This document shows, in pieces, positions 1 through 10,642 of a stretch of 64,000 nt of DNA; positions within the stretch are counted from its first letter, which is position 1, and every line of letters starts with the position of its first letter. Made by a program: the position numbers and the translations under genes. Below the pieces are notes generated by a model, which saw only the letters and a list, made by a program, of their open reading frames with translations, searched no databases and was not told where the DNA came from. Origin of the DNA: Blastopirellula marina (GTDB taxonomy: Bacteria; Planctomycetota; Planctomycetia; Pirellulales; Thermoguttaceae); contig DYLS01000006.1 in NCBI GenBank assembly GCA_020721965.1, positions 8,387-72,386 of the forward strand. The letters run 5' to 3'.

Positions 1-39
1 GGTATGCTTAGCCGCTGGCTTAGCCGCGATCCCGACAGC

Positions 40-75
40 AATGCCGCACTTCACAATAATGCCGTACTTCACAAT
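40..75. repeat. 18-bp tandem duplication
   Basis: AATGCCGCACTTCACAAT (40-57) then AATGCCGTACTTCACAAT (58-75). Confidence 0.85.
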
Positions 76-380
76 CGCGGGTTGCAGCGGAAGACCTGAC
101 TCTTACGACAGACTCTTGCCACAGCGGTAGTCGAGATCTCGTCGGTATAACCCAAGCACCGACGCCGGGTTGTGTTCGCGACGCGATGGCTTGAATTACG
201 GCTGGAAGGTCTGGTACACTAGACGCTTTTGCCGAGTACAGCAGAAGCGTCGCGAATCCCTCCGCTATGGCCGGATAAGAGCTACATCCGGATAAGAGCA
301 GGGCAGGCTCGCCGCGTGTCTTCGCGAATACGATTTCGAGCACCGAACCACGGGAACACAAGCTCAGAGGATCGCCATCT

Positions 381-839
381 ATGAAACGAACACTCGTTTT
401 GTTGAAGCCCGATTGTGTGCAGCGTCGCCTCATGGGCCGGGTCATCTCCAGGTTTGAAGAAAAAGGCTTCAACATCGTGGGCATGAAGATGTTGCGAGTG
501 ACCCCGGCATTGGCAAGGCAGCATTACGCGGAACACGTACAGAAAAGTTGGTATCCCGGGCTAGAGGCTTTTATCACCTCCGCACCGATCGTCGCGATGG
601 TGGTGGAGGGACCGGATGCAATTCGTGTGGTTCGCGAGATGGTCGGCGCAACCAATGGTCTCAAGGCCGTGGCCGGCACCATTCGTGGCGACTTCAGTTC
701 CTCACGCCAAATGAATCTGGTTCATGCCTCGGACAGCCCGGAGTCGGCACAACGCGAGCTGGCCATCTTCTTCCAGGAAGAGGAAATCTGCGAATACACC
801 CCTCTCATGAGCGACGCACTCCGCGCCGCCGATGAATGA
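381..839 (+). CDS. ndk: Nucleoside diphosphate kinase
   Basis: MKRTLVLLKPDCVQRRLMGRVISRFEEKGF and active-site NLVHASDS signature; full length 152 aa. Confidence 0.97.
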   Translation: MKRTLVLLKPDCVQRRLMGRVISRFEEKGFNIVGMKMLRVTPALARQHYAEHVQKSWYPGLEAFITSAPIVAMVVEGPDAIRVVREMVGATNGLKAVAGTIRGDFSSSRQMNLVHASDSPESAQRELAIFFQEEEICEYTPLMSDALRAADE

Positions 840-863
840 CCCGCCTGGCACAGGAACATCAGA

Positions 864-2222
864 TTGAAAAAAGCTCGCTGGGTCAATCGTAAAGAACGGT
901 TTCTCGGGCATTTAGCCTCGCAGGCTGTTATTGTACTGGGGGAATTGTGTTTTTGTGTCACAATCCTTTGGAGCGCGGTTGTAATTGCCGAAGACTGGCC
1001 GGCATGGCGAGGTCCATTAGGCACAGGAGTCTGTCGAGAGACCGGCGTGCCCTGGAAATGGTCGCGAGAGGAGAATGTCCGCTGGACGGCAGAGATTCCG
1101 GCCTGGGGTAACAGTACGCCGGTCGTGTGGCGAGATAAGGTCTTTGTTACATCCCAAGACGAGCAGAACGACCTCCTGCTGATATGCCTGCGGAAAACGG
1201 ACGGCCAAGTTCTTTGGACACGCAAGGTGGGGCATGGGGAGGTTCCTAATGACGCCCCGCGCGGACAACAGAAATTTCATGCTCTGAACAATCTGGCCAG
1301 CCCCTCGCCGGTGACAGATGGGCGTTTCGTGGCGGCCCATTTCGGAAACGGTGATTTGGCTGTGTTCGACTTGGACGGGAATCTCTTGTGGCGACGCAAC
1401 TTGCAGGAAGATCACGGGCCGTATAGCATCTGGTGGGGACACGCCAATAGCCCGGTCATCGTCGGGGACCTATTGATATCGATCTGTATTCAAGACTCCT
1501 TGGCCGACATTCAAGATCATCCCAGCATTAGCTATGTCTTGGCCCACGACCTGCAAAGCGGCAAGTTAGTGTGGTTTACGCAGAGAATGACCGGCGCGGA
1601 AAAAGAACATGGTGATGCCTACACCACACCCCTCCTGCGTGAGACGAACGGCCGCGTGGAAGTTATTGTGATGGGGGCCGAACGGTTGGACGCCTACGAC
1701 TCCGCGACGGGAAGCCAGGTGTGGGCATTGCCCGGATTGCTGGGCAATCGCGTGATAACGAGTCCCACCATTCATGACGACGTGATTTATGCCACAATCG
1801 GCATGCGAGGTCCGGCTTTTGCCGTCAAAATCGGCGGTAGCGGCTTGCTTTCCCAGGACAAAATATTGTGGCAGTACGCGAAAAACACCCCAGATTCACC
1901 ATCACCGGTGGTTTGTAACGGGTTGCTTTTCATGGCTGCCGACAATGGTATCGTCCAATGTCTCGACATCGTCACAGGTGAGCTGTGCTGGCGTGAACGA
2001 ATGGGGCGAGAGTTCAAGGCTTCACCGATCACGGCGGAGAATCGCGTTTACTTTCTCGACACGTCAGGGCGTTGCACCGTTGTAGAGGCATCGCGGGACT
2101 TTCGCCCACTAGCCACGAATGAGATTCCTGATCGGATGTTGGCCTCGCCGGTAGTTTCCGACGGGAACCTTCTTCTTCGCGGCAGAGAGCGCCTTTACTG
2201 CATTGCTGTTGATGCGAGATAG
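864..2222 (+). CDS. PQQ-like beta-propeller repeat protein, exported
   Basis: N-terminal hydrophobic segment, then DWPAWRGPLGTGVC motif typical of planctomycete PQQ-like proteins; repeated blade motifs (GQVLWTRKV, GKLVWFTQ, GSQVWALPG). Confidence 0.85.
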   Translation: MKKARWVNRKERFLGHLASQAVIVLGELCFCVTILWSAVVIAEDWPAWRGPLGTGVCRETGVPWKWSREENVRWTAEIPAWGNSTPVVWRDKVFVTSQDEQNDLLLICLRKTDGQVLWTRKVGHGEVPNDAPRGQQKFHALNNLASPSPVTDGRFVAAHFGNGDLAVFDLDGNLLWRRNLQEDHGPYSIWWGHANSPVIVGDLLISICIQDSLADIQDHPSISYVLAHDLQSGKLVWFTQRMTGAEKEHGDAYTTPLLRETNGRVEVIVMGAERLDAYDSATGSQVWALPGLLGNRVITSPTIHDDVIYATIGMRGPAFAVKIGGSGLLSQDKILWQYAKNTPDSPSPVVCNGLLFMAADNGIVQCLDIVTGELCWRERMGREFKASPITAENRVYFLDTSGRCTVVEASRDFRPLATNEIPDRMLASPVVSDGNLLLRGRERLYCIAVDAR

Positions 2223-2752
2223 AGGCAGGGGCCTTTAGCCGACGCTGGGCATTCTCGATGGTCCCTTTCTCCACTCTTTCTCGCTTCCTTCGCCGCTTCT
2301 TCCTTCTTTCTCGCTTCGTTTCCAACTTCTTCCCGCTTCGTTGCTTCGTTCTCCACTCAATCGTACCCGCGGTGCGCGTACCCCGCCGGAATGGGACGAA
2401 GATCCGAGCTTGCCGTAGTTACGTCCCAGCAATCAGGGCGATCACGGACGATTGGATTCGGGCTGCCGAAAATAACGATCGTGCGGAGTGTGACGGCAAA
2501 GATTTCGACCACCTCCGCGGGCATGTTGTCGAAACTGCGCCTTGCAAGCGTCAGTGGAGTATTTTTTTGCAGAGACTGTCTTGCATATCCTGCCTGGCGG
2601 GCCTAGCCAAAACGAAAGCAGTGTCTTGCCGTATTGTTCCTCCACTGAGCCTAGCACCATATTGCAACCCTGCTTGAGATTGGAAAGGCTTGGGCAAGAC
2701 AAAATGCAGCCATTTTCTCACGACATTGCCCTCGGCTTTTGGAGCCTCGAAC

Positions 2753-4249
2753 ATGCTCGAATTGATCGACCTGAACCAACGTATTTCCAAAAAGGACTAC
2801 GAGCAATGGTATCCACAACTCGAAATCGAGCTTGGTAGCTGCCAACGGGCGGCTCGCGAGGTCGGCTTGCCGTCCATTTGGGTGTTCGAAGGCTGGCACG
2901 CCGCGGGCAAGGGTTTACTGATCAACCGCTTGACGCAAGCCTTGGATCCTCGCGGATTCCGGGTTCACCTCATGACCTCTCCGAATCCCGAGGAGTCGCG
3001 ACGTCCTTGGCTGTGGCGCTATTGGATGAAACTCCCTGCGGCCGGAGAGATCGCTATCTTCGACCATTCGTGGTACTCCCGAGTCCTGGGCGAACGCATT
3101 GGCGGCGAGGTCTCTGAAAAGGAAGTGCTCCGCGCATATTCGCAGATTTTGGAATTCGAACGGCAGTTAACCTCCGCAGGGGTCTTGATCCACAAATTCT
3201 GGTTACACGTGGATGCCCAGGAGCAACGCAAGCGGTTCAGAAAGCTTAAGAAAGATGCCGCGACGGCTTGGAAGGTCACAAAGGGCTATTGGGAGCAGAA
3301 CCGGAATTACGATCGCTGGATACAAGCCGTGGAGGAGACCTTGGCCCGCACGAACACCCCCGATGCCCCTTGGACCATCGTGGAGGCTACGCACGCCAAA
3401 TATGCCCGTGTCAAGATTTTTCGAACACTTTCGCAACGGATGCGAGAAGCCGTCGCCGCAAGGCAAGATGTGCCGCCTGCGAAGGGCACCCCAATGCCAG
3501 CGCCAAGCTCGAACGCTCTGGTCCGTCCTACCGTCCTGGATCGCGTGGACCTGACCCGTTCGTTGACACGAGAAGAGTACGAACGAGAGCTTCGCACACT
3601 CCGTTCGAGACTGTACGATCTAGAGCACCTGGCCTATCAGGCCAAGATTCCCATCGTCATCGCTTACGAGGGTTGGGACGCGGCAGGCAAAGGGGGCAAT
3701 ATCAAACGGTTGACTCGCGGATTGGACCCCCGGGGTTATCAAGTCGTCCCGATTGGACCTCCCTCGGACGAGGAGCGACTACATCACTACTTGTGGCGAT
3801 TCTGGCGGCATATCCCCAAAACAGGCCACATCACGATCTTTGACCGCTCTTGGTACGGTCGCGTCCTCGTCGAGCGAGTGGAAGGTTTTTGCACGGAGGG
3901 AGAGTGGCGACGGGCGTTCTCGGAGATCAACGAGTTCGAACATCAACTCGTCGATTCGGGAACGGTGATCGTCAAGTTCTGGCTCCACATCGATCAAACG
4001 GAGCAACTGCGGCGATTCCAAGAGCGCGCCAACACCCCGTCGAAGCAATGGAAGATCACGGACGAAGACTGGCGAAATCGCGAGAAATGGCCGCAGTATG
4101 AGGTTGCCGTCGTGGATATGCTGGAACGCACCAGCACCGTTCACGCCCCGTGGACGATTCTGGAGGCCAATTGCAAACTCTACGCGCGGATCAAGGCTTT
4201 AAAAACCGTTGCCGACGCAATCGAATCTGCAATTCACAGCCGCAGATGA
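2753..4249 (+). CDS. pap: Polyphosphate:AMP phosphotransferase-like protein (two PPK2 domains)
   Basis: Two tandem PPK2 domains: EGWHAAGKG...FDHSWYSRVL (N) and EGWDAAGKGGNIKRLTRGLDPRGY...FDRSWYGRVLVERVEGF (C). ATG at 2753 is in frame with ORF 2690. Confidence 0.88.
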   Translation: MLELIDLNQRISKKDYEQWYPQLEIELGSCQRAAREVGLPSIWVFEGWHAAGKGLLINRLTQALDPRGFRVHLMTSPNPEESRRPWLWRYWMKLPAAGEIAIFDHSWYSRVLGERIGGEVSEKEVLRAYSQILEFERQLTSAGVLIHKFWLHVDAQEQRKRFRKLKKDAATAWKVTKGYWEQNRNYDRWIQAVEETLARTNTPDAPWTIVEATHAKYARVKIFRTLSQRMREAVAARQDVPPAKGTPMPAPSSNALVRPTVLDRVDLTRSLTREEYERELRTLRSRLYDLEHLAYQAKIPIVIAYEGWDAAGKGGNIKRLTRGLDPRGYQVVPIGPPSDEERLHHYLWRFWRHIPKTGHITIFDRSWYGRVLVERVEGFCTEGEWRRAFSEINEFEHQLVDSGTVIVKFWLHIDQTEQLRRFQERANTPSKQWKITDEDWRNREKWPQYEVAVVDMLERTSTVHAPWTILEANCKLYARIKALKTVADAIESAIHSRR

Positions 4250-4280
4250 CTGCGTCACCTCGGACTTGAAGCCCAGGCTC

Positions 4281-4523
4281 TCACTCGCCTACAAACGGTA
4301 GAAGGGCCATGTAGCGGGCGCGCTTGATCGCCATTGTCACGACGTGCTGGCTGGCAGCCGCGCATCCCGTCTTGCGCCGCCCCACAATCTTCCCCTGACG
4401 ATTCGTCAGTTTTTTGAGCAGCTCGATATCCTTGTAATCCACGTACAGGGGCCGAGGATACTGTCCATCCACCATCAAGGGATCGCGTTTCCGTCGCTTA
4501 GTTCGCACCCGTTTCTTGGCCAT
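4281..4523 (-). CDS. rpsR: 30S ribosomal protein S18
   Basis: [26 protein letters not shown]...[16 protein letters not shown]. Confidence 0.92.
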   Translation of the reverse strand: MAKKRVRTKRRKRDPLMVDGQYPRPLYVDYKDIELLKKLTNRQGKIVGRRKTGCAAASQHVVTMAIKRARYMALLPFVGE

Positions 4524-4711
4524 ACGCGTTACCTATTCCAAGTTTCAATAAGCGAGATACACCCCACCGCGACGGCGTGCGTCGCATGAGCAACATCATG
4601 AGTATGACATCAGTGTATCAATCCACGAGATTTTCGCAAGGATGGCTGAGCGGACAATCCCCACGTGTGCGGGGGCAGTTTGAGGCTTACGGAATGCGCC
4701 GACGACCTTAG

Positions 4712-4938
4712 TACGACAGGAGACCCCCTCTAATGGCGGGAAATACCCGGCCCATTTTGTGAGCGGTTATGCCCCACCGCTACAAGATTTTGCCCGGTGG
4801 CCCACTCTTATTTCACACGCCCATTGAGGCACAACATGTAGCATTGGCAGGGACTTCTGGAATCAACATATAGTGACGAGCAATGGCGGTTGGGCACCAC
4901 GAGATTTTGAGCCAAGCAAACAAACCTGCGCTGTAGTA
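4712..4938 (+). mobile_element. R1 non-autonomous TIR element, interrupted by R4
   Basis: 3' part ATTTTGAGCCAAGCAAACAAACCTGCGCTGTAGTA matches the other R1 copies; 5' part GAGCGGTTATGCCCCACCGCTACAAGATTTTG resumes on the other side of R4. 227 bp minus 117 = 110 bp. Confidence 0.75.
4793..4898 (-). mobile_element. R4 106-bp TIR element inserted in R1
   Basis: GGTGGCCCACTC...GCAATGGCGGTTGGGCACC, reverse orientation of the 31730 copy; flanked by ACAAGATTTTG (4782-4792) and ACGAGATTTTG (4899-4909). Confidence 0.8.
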
Positions 4939-4959
4939 TGAGTGGCCGAAGCCGGTTGC

Positions 4960-5637
4960 TCAATGCTTTTTGACCGATACCCCAACGCCGCTCCTGTCCA
5001 TGTGTAGGAAAATCGTTTCCAAATCGGGATTGTTCGTGATTGCTTCCACGAATCGCGGGTCCGCCATATTGGGGGTCATGTTGTGGGCAATGACGACCCC
5101 CCCCGGACGGACCAGCGGCAGAAGCTTTTGCAGGTAGTCTAAATAGCCGGTCTTATCTGCATCGAGAAATAAGACGTCGATCGGATCCTTGAGCTGCTTG
5201 ACGGTCTCGTGAGCGTCACCAAGCACTTGCGTGACAATGTCGGACACCCCGGCCGCCTCAAAATTGGCCTTGGCCATGGCTGACCGTCTTTCGTCAATGT
5301 CGAACGTCGTCAGCGCGCCGCCGGTCCCTTTCAGGGCCAAACAGAACCACAAACCGGAATAACCTACCGAGGTTCCGATCTCAACTACGCGTTTGGCGCC
5401 GACGGCCTCGGTCCAGGCACGGAGCAGGCGACCATCCTCCTCGGGCACGATCATATTCCCGGCTCGTTGTTCGCGTCCCACCCGATCGATCACCTCGAGG
5501 ATGCGTTTTTCAACGTCATTCTTGGGCAGCGTCCGGGCCTCAAAGATAGCACGAGGGGCAAGGGGACGTTGCGCCCAAGCCAGGGTAAATGCCGTAGCGA
5601 CAGCCAAACCCAGCGCAATAACGAGAGCTTGCCGCAT
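4960..5637 (-). CDS. SAM-dependent O-methyltransferase family protein with N-terminal signal-like segment
   Basis: VVEIGTSVGYSGLWFCLAL, DVLFLDADKTGYLDYLQKLLPLVRPGGVVIAHN; N-term MRQALVIALGLAVATAFTLAWA. Confidence 0.85.
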   Translation of the reverse strand: MRQALVIALGLAVATAFTLAWAQRPLAPRAIFEARTLPKNDVEKRILEVIDRVGREQRAGNMIVPEEDGRLLRAWTEAVGAKRVVEIGTSVGYSGLWFCLALKGTGGALTTFDIDERRSAMAKANFEAAGVSDIVTQVLGDAHETVKQLKDPIDVLFLDADKTGYLDYLQKLLPLVRPGGVVIAHNMTPNMADPRFVEAITNNPDLETIFLHMDRSGVGVSVKKH

Positions 5638-5789
5638 GTTGACCTCCTCATTCAGGCGTTAGGGCGAAACAATCAAACCGCGAACCGTGGGCGAGCAGGG
5701 CATCCGAAATTTGTTGCGATTGATCCGGAGGCCGTGCTTGACCACCCGTTGCAATCGCAGATAAAGCCTCCAAAATATCCTGAGGTACT

Positions 5790-5905
5790 TTCAGACCACG
5801 GCGTAAAATCCGTCGGATTGCATGATGGGCCCGGCACACTTTGCGAGGTAGTACGTCGCATCAGCACCAGATGTTGAGCCAAGCGAACAACCCTGCGCTG
5901 TATGA
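5790..5905 (+). mobile_element. R1 copy
   Basis: CCGTCGGATTGCATGATGGGCCCGGCACACTTTGCGAGGTAGTACGTCGCATCAGCACCAGATGTTGAGCCAAGCGAACAACCCTGCGCTGTA. Confidence 0.8.
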
Positions 5906-5996
5906 TTGGTGTGGCGTTTCCATATTTTAACCCCGGATATCGCAAGAAGTATCCGTGAAGGCACGAAAAACAAAAGAGCAAAGGATCGTGGGGGAA

Positions 5997-7421
5997 ATGA
6001 CTGAGGAAGTCTTAGACAGCGTTGGCCGGTTTGAGAACGAGAGTCTTAGTTACGACCCCATTCACGGATATATCGAATTTGTTCCGCAACGGGGAGTTCC
6101 TGCGCATGAGGTCAGCGAGCAGGCAGTCATCGACCATCCGTGGGTTCAACGGTTGAGGCAGATTCATCAGCTACAAACGGCCTGGCTGGTCTTTCCAACG
6201 GCGGTCCATACCCGATTTCAGCACGTCTTGGGGGCCATGCATCTGGCCGGGCGGTGTGCCCGACAGTTGTACGAGGGATTGAAGCGCGTCGACCGTGGAA
6301 CTCCCAGTCCCGCCTACGTGGAAACGCTATTGCGATTGGCGGGGCTGTTGCACGATACGGGCCACGGACCTTTCGGGCACTTCTTTGATCAATTCTACTT
6401 GAAACGCTATGGCTTGAACCACGAAACTTTGGGGGCCGAGATCATTCGCCGGGAACTGGGGGCGATGTTGCGGCTCGTGCGTCGCAACCCCAACGGCGCG
6501 ATGCCTTCGGATGAAACGATCGATCCCGAACACATCTGTTTCCTAATCACCCGGCCTCGTGAAAACGACCTTGCCGGAATGCCAAACTGGCTGCGGCTCT
6601 TGCGGGGCTTGTTCAGCGGAATCTATACCGTGGACAACATGGATTTTGTCCTGCGGGACGCTTATATGTCGGGGTACAATTGCCGCATTTTCGATTTGGA
6701 GCGGCTTCTGCACTACAGTTTCGTGGGGCCGCAGGGCTTGACGATCCATGAGCGAGGCCTCCCTTCACTGGTGCGATTCATCTCGGCCAGGGCAGAGCTA
6801 TTTCGATCGATCTATTTCCACCGCACGGTCCGCTCCATCGATTTGACGTTGCAAGACCTGTTTGCAAGCAGTCATGCGAGGCTGTTTCCCGGCGATCCGC
6901 TGCGGCATCTCGACCAGTACCGCGAGTTGACCGACTGGTCGCTACTCGTTGATGTCGGGCGCTGGGTGCGTTCACCCGACGCTGAAACGGCGGAGCTGGG
7001 GGCACGTTGGCAGGACTTCCTGACGCGTCGCATTCGATGGAAAATGGTGTGTGAGCGGACCGTTTTCTTTCGGCGAGGCCAATCCGAGGAGTCGAGCGTT
7101 TTCAGCGATGAAAGGCTGTTTGAGGAAGCGGTGCGCAATCGGCTTCCCGAGGATTTGCGCGACATTCCCCTGCGGTTTGACCCGCCGAGGCACGTGCACC
7201 GGCCCGGGTCTCGCGCCCCGGCGTCCGGTCAGAATTACCTTTACGATCCATCGACACGGGAAATCCGTCCCTTGGATGCCCGCGAGCTGTACCGGGAGAT
7301 ACCGCTCAGCTATCGCATTTGCCGAATCTACGCCTTGGATTTGCAATGTGCCAGCGAGGTTGCCGCCGCGATGGATAGCTTGATAGGCAGCGACCAAGCC
7401 GACGACCCGACTAACATGTGA
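5997..7421 (+). CDS. HD-domain phosphohydrolase (dGTPase-like)
   Basis: [16 protein letters not shown]...[24 protein letters not shown] 5997 preceded by GGGGGAA; longer ORF starts 5955. Confidence 0.85.
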   Translation: MTEEVLDSVGRFENESLSYDPIHGYIEFVPQRGVPAHEVSEQAVIDHPWVQRLRQIHQLQTAWLVFPTAVHTRFQHVLGAMHLAGRCARQLYEGLKRVDRGTPSPAYVETLLRLAGLLHDTGHGPFGHFFDQFYLKRYGLNHETLGAEIIRRELGAMLRLVRRNPNGAMPSDETIDPEHICFLITRPRENDLAGMPNWLRLLRGLFSGIYTVDNMDFVLRDAYMSGYNCRIFDLERLLHYSFVGPQGLTIHERGLPSLVRFISARAELFRSIYFHRTVRSIDLTLQDLFASSHARLFPGDPLRHLDQYRELTDWSLLVDVGRWVRSPDAETAELGARWQDFLTRRIRWKMVCERTVFFRRGQSEESSVFSDERLFEEAVRNRLPEDLRDIPLRFDPPRHVHRPGSRAPASGQNYLYDPSTREIRPLDARELYREIPLSYRICRIYALDLQCASEVAAAMDSLIGSDQADDPTNM

Positions 7422-8944
7422 AGGATTGTGGAAGCAAATCCTGGTCCTTTCCTCTTGTATCCCAAGGGACTGGGGTGGTGTTCCTTGTTCACGGAGCCAA
7501 AGCCTTGAGTCTTCCGTTTGCCGATACCGATTACGACAATCCACTACTCTCGCGATACGCCTCCAAGGTGATGAGCGAACTCTTTAGCCCGCGCCGCCGA
7601 ATTCAAACATGGCGGCGTCTCTGGATATTCCTGGCGGAGGCCCAGCGAGAGTTGGGCCTGCCGATCACGCCGGAACAGATCCAGGAAATGCAGCGCGCGG
7701 TGGATGACATCGATTGGGAACGGGCAGCGGAATACGAACGCCGCTTACGGCACGACGTGATGGCCCATGTTCACGCCTTTGGCGATCGTTGCCCACTGGC
7801 CAAGGGAATCATTCACCTTGGTGCTACTAGTTGCTATGTCACCGATAACGCCGATTTAATGTTGATGCGGGATGCCTTGCGATTGCTGGCAACGCGGTTG
7901 GCTGCGGTCATCGACAGCTTGGCCTCTTTCGCCGCGGAGTACCGCGATCTGCCCTGTCTGGGTTTCACTCATTTTCAGCCTGCTCAGCCCACGACGGTAG
8001 GCAAACGCGCGTGCCTTTGGGCGTACGATTTCGTCCTCGATCTTCGCGAGTTGGAGCACCGCTTGTCGGAATTGCGGGCACGGGGCGTTCAGGGTACGAC
8101 CGGCACCCAGGCCAGCTTTCTGGCATTGTTCGGCGGCGATCACGAGAAAGTCCGTCGCCTGAATGAGCTGGTGTGCGAGAAAATGGGGTTTCGCCAGTCC
8201 TATGCCCTAACGGGACAGACTTATTCACGAAAGATCGACGCACAGATTTTAGCCGTCCTGGCTCAAATGGCCGCCAGTGCTCACAAGATGGCGACCGACA
8301 TTCGCCTTTTGGCACATCGTAAGGAAATCGAGGAACCATTCGAAAAAGAGCAGGTCGGCTCTTCCGCGATGGCGTACAAGCGCAATCCCATGCGGTGTGA
8401 GCGGATTTGCGCGTTGGCCCGGTTCCTGGCCTCTTTGGAGGCGAATGGTGCGGCCACGCATTCCATCCAATGGCTAGAAAGAACCTTGGACGATAGTGCC
8501 AATAGGCGTTTGGTGCTTCCCCAAGCCTTTCTGACAGCGGACGCAATTGCCATCCTTTGCCAGAACGTCGTTTCCGGTCTGGTGGTCTACCCGGAAGTCA
8601 TCGCTCGACATCTTCGCGAAGAATTACCGTTCATGGCGACGGAAAACATCTTGATGGCGGCGGTGGCGGCGGGGGGGGATCGGCAAGACCTGCACGAACG
8701 TATCCGCCGACATAGCCACGCTGCGGCCGAGGTCGTGAAGAGATATGGCAAGCCCAATGACCTGCTCGCGCGGTTGCAAGACGACCCCGCGTTCTCAGCG
8801 GTGGATTTCACTTCCGAGCTGGATCCGCAGCGGTTCATCGGCCGGGCACCCCAACAAGTCGATGAATTCATCGCCCAGTACGTAGAACCCATCCGCAAGG
8901 CATATCTGAGCGTAGGACGACCCGAGGCGGACGTTCGCCTCTAA
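7418..8944 (+). CDS. purB: Adenylosuccinate lyase
   Basis: Fumarase/ASL superfamily signature [29 protein letters not shown]. True start may be TTG 7505. Confidence 0.93.
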   Translation: MKDCGSKSWSFPLVSQGTGVVFLVHGAKALSLPFADTDYDNPLLSRYASKVMSELFSPRRRIQTWRRLWIFLAEAQRELGLPITPEQIQEMQRAVDDIDWERAAEYERRLRHDVMAHVHAFGDRCPLAKGIIHLGATSCYVTDNADLMLMRDALRLLATRLAAVIDSLASFAAEYRDLPCLGFTHFQPAQPTTVGKRACLWAYDFVLDLRELEHRLSELRARGVQGTTGTQASFLALFGGDHEKVRRLNELVCEKMGFRQSYALTGQTYSRKIDAQILAVLAQMAASAHKMATDIRLLAHRKEIEEPFEKEQVGSSAMAYKRNPMRCERICALARFLASLEANGAATHSIQWLERTLDDSANRRLVLPQAFLTADAIAILCQNVVSGLVVYPEVIARHLREELPFMATENILMAAVAAGGDRQDLHERIRRHSHAAAEVVKRYGKPNDLLARLQDDPAFSAVDFTSELDPQRFIGRAPQQVDEFIAQYVEPIRKAYLSVGRPEADVRL

Positions 8945-9044
8945 AATCATCTCTCGACGAAGACCGTACCAATGGCTGTGGCGGGGGCTTCGCCGGAAAG
9001 TCGCCCGCTACCTTTCGATCTTATGCGATCGCTATAGCTATCCG

Positions 9045-9301
9045 GTAACCGTTCACGGCTGCGATATAACGGACAAGATTTGTAAAACAACGAGGGTTGT
9101 TCAGAGGTTCCAGACGTTCCTAGAGCGCGGAACGGAATGTCATTTCGACGAGCGCAACAGTGTCATTTCGACGAGCGCCAGCGAGGAGAAGTCTTAACCC
9201 TTGTCAAGAAGATTTCTCGCCTCAAAAGATCTCTCGCTTTGCTCGAAATGACAGGAGAACGATCCGTTGTGCGGTGACGAGAGCCCCCGTGAAACGACTA
9301 C
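9045..9301 (+). mobile_element. R2 TIR element with perfect 8-bp TSD
   Basis: GTAACCGTTCACGG...CCGTGAAACGACTAC ends; flanked by GCTATCCG at 9037-9044 and 9302-9309. Confidence 0.88.
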
Positions 9302-9327
9302 GCTATCCGCCATTAACCGTCGAGATA

Positions 9328-10401
9328 TTACCCGTTGAGACGTTTTCGTAAAAATCTCGCACGCTCGATATTGCGGTCGGCACTGTCCAGATCGGTTCCC
9401 ACCAGTTTCTGAACATGGGCGGGCTGGGTCAGCAAAAAGAGTTCGTTCAAGGTCGGCGTGTCGAGTCCGGAAATGAGGCCCAGGTGGACTCCCATCCGCA
9501 CGCTGGACAAGAGGTGCATGGTCTCTTCGGAAGATATCGTTTGCGCCGTCTTGAGAATACCAAAGGCACGGCTCACCCGATCGTGAAGGTTCTCTTGACT
9601 CTCGTTCATGAGGAACTCGCGTGCCTTCCGCTCGTACTCGATGATTCGCGGGATAACGTCACCAACCTTGGCGATCAACTCCGGCTCGCTTCGCCCCAGC
9701 GAGACCTGATTGCTGACCTGGTAAAAGTCCCCCATCGCTTGGGAACCTTCGCCGAACAACCCCCGAACCACCAGCTCCAATTTTTCCAGCCCGCGGAATA
9801 TTTGATCCATCTGCCGGGTGATGACCACGGCGGGGAGGTGCAACATGACACTCACCCGCATGCCGGTCCCCACATTGGTGGGGCAAGCCGTGAGATAACC
9901 GAATTTTTCGTCGAATGCGAAGGTGAGGTGGCGTTCCAGGTGGTCATCCAAGTCGTTGATCAACTTCCAAGCAGGCTCGAGGTCCAGGCCGCTCCGCATG
10001 ACCTGCATCCGGAGGTGATCCTCTTCGTTGACCATAATGCTGTAACGCTCTTGATGGTCGATGAAGACCAACCGCAACCCCTGCCCCTCCGCGAATTCCC
10101 GGCTGATGAGTTGCCGTTCGACCAGAAAGTGCCGATCCAGCTCCGAAAGCTCGTCTACACGCAAAGGCATCAGATGCGGCGCGAAGGGGCTGTCCTTGAG
10201 AGCGGCCTCAACCCGTTCCGCAATCTGGCGCCGCTCGGTCTCACCGGCCAACCGAACGAATGGGAAGTCGGCCAGGTTTCGGGCAAGGCGGATTCGAGAA
10301 GACATGACGATGTCGGATTCCGGCCCCTCACCACGCAGCCATTCGCCGCGTCTTCCCATCAAGTCCTCGAGTTTCACGACGCGATCACCTTCCTGCAACA
10401 T
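9328..10401 (-). CDS. mcsB: Protein-arginine kinase McsB
   Basis: SSRIRLARNLADFPF and CPTNVGTGMRVSVMLHLP phosphagen-kinase motif; adjacent to McsA. Confidence 0.93.
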   Translation of the reverse strand: MLQEGDRVVKLEDLMGRRGEWLRGEGPESDIVMSSRIRLARNLADFPFVRLAGETERRQIAERVEAALKDSPFAPHLMPLRVDELSELDRHFLVERQLISREFAEGQGLRLVFIDHQERYSIMVNEEDHLRMQVMRSGLDLEPAWKLINDLDDHLERHLTFAFDEKFGYLTACPTNVGTGMRVSVMLHLPAVVITRQMDQIFRGLEKLELVVRGLFGEGSQAMGDFYQVSNQVSLGRSEPELIAKVGDVIPRIIEYERKAREFLMNESQENLHDRVSRAFGILKTAQTISSEETMHLLSSVRMGVHLGLISGLDTPTLNELFLLTQPAHVQKLVGTDLDSADRNIERARFLRKRLNG

Positions 10402-10437
10402 GGGTATTACGAAGCGATGATGCAGTATTACTACTAA

Positions 10438-10602
10438 CTGGACTTTCGCAACTTAGGTTCACATGCTCCCTCCTACCCTCGGGAAATGGGAGGGTGAAGG
10501 CAGTTTACCGCGAAAACAGCTTTCGCTGTTTACCTGAATTGCCCAATCGCCAGGCGTATCGTCCTCTTTCAGAGGGGGATTGAGCACTTTGCAAAAGTCC
10601 AG
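10438..10602 (+). mobile_element. R3 TIR element
   Basis: CTGGACTTTCGCAA...TTGCAAAAGTCCAG ends; flanked by TACTAA at 10432-10437 and 10603-10608. Confidence 0.87.
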
Positions 10603-10642
10603 TACTAACTGTTTCTGTGCTTTTCACGAACTCAAACTTGAC

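Noticed and set aside
20-484. Minus-strand ORF of 154 aa overlapping ndk
   Set aside because: Antisense to the ndk start, includes the tandem repeat translated as CEVRHYCEVRHCC; no coding support.
2255-2360. Pyrimidine-rich CTTTCTC/CTTCC tract after the PQQ-like gene
   Set aside because: Simple low complexity without clear hairpin or motif; no function can be supported.
3268-3843. 191-aa ORF inside the PPK2 gene
   Set aside because: Alternate frame of a well supported CDS.
9160-9351. Small ORF MSFRRAPARRSLNPCQEDFSPQKISRFARNDRRT and similar peptides at 31925, 63370
   Set aside because: Spurious translation of R2 repeats.
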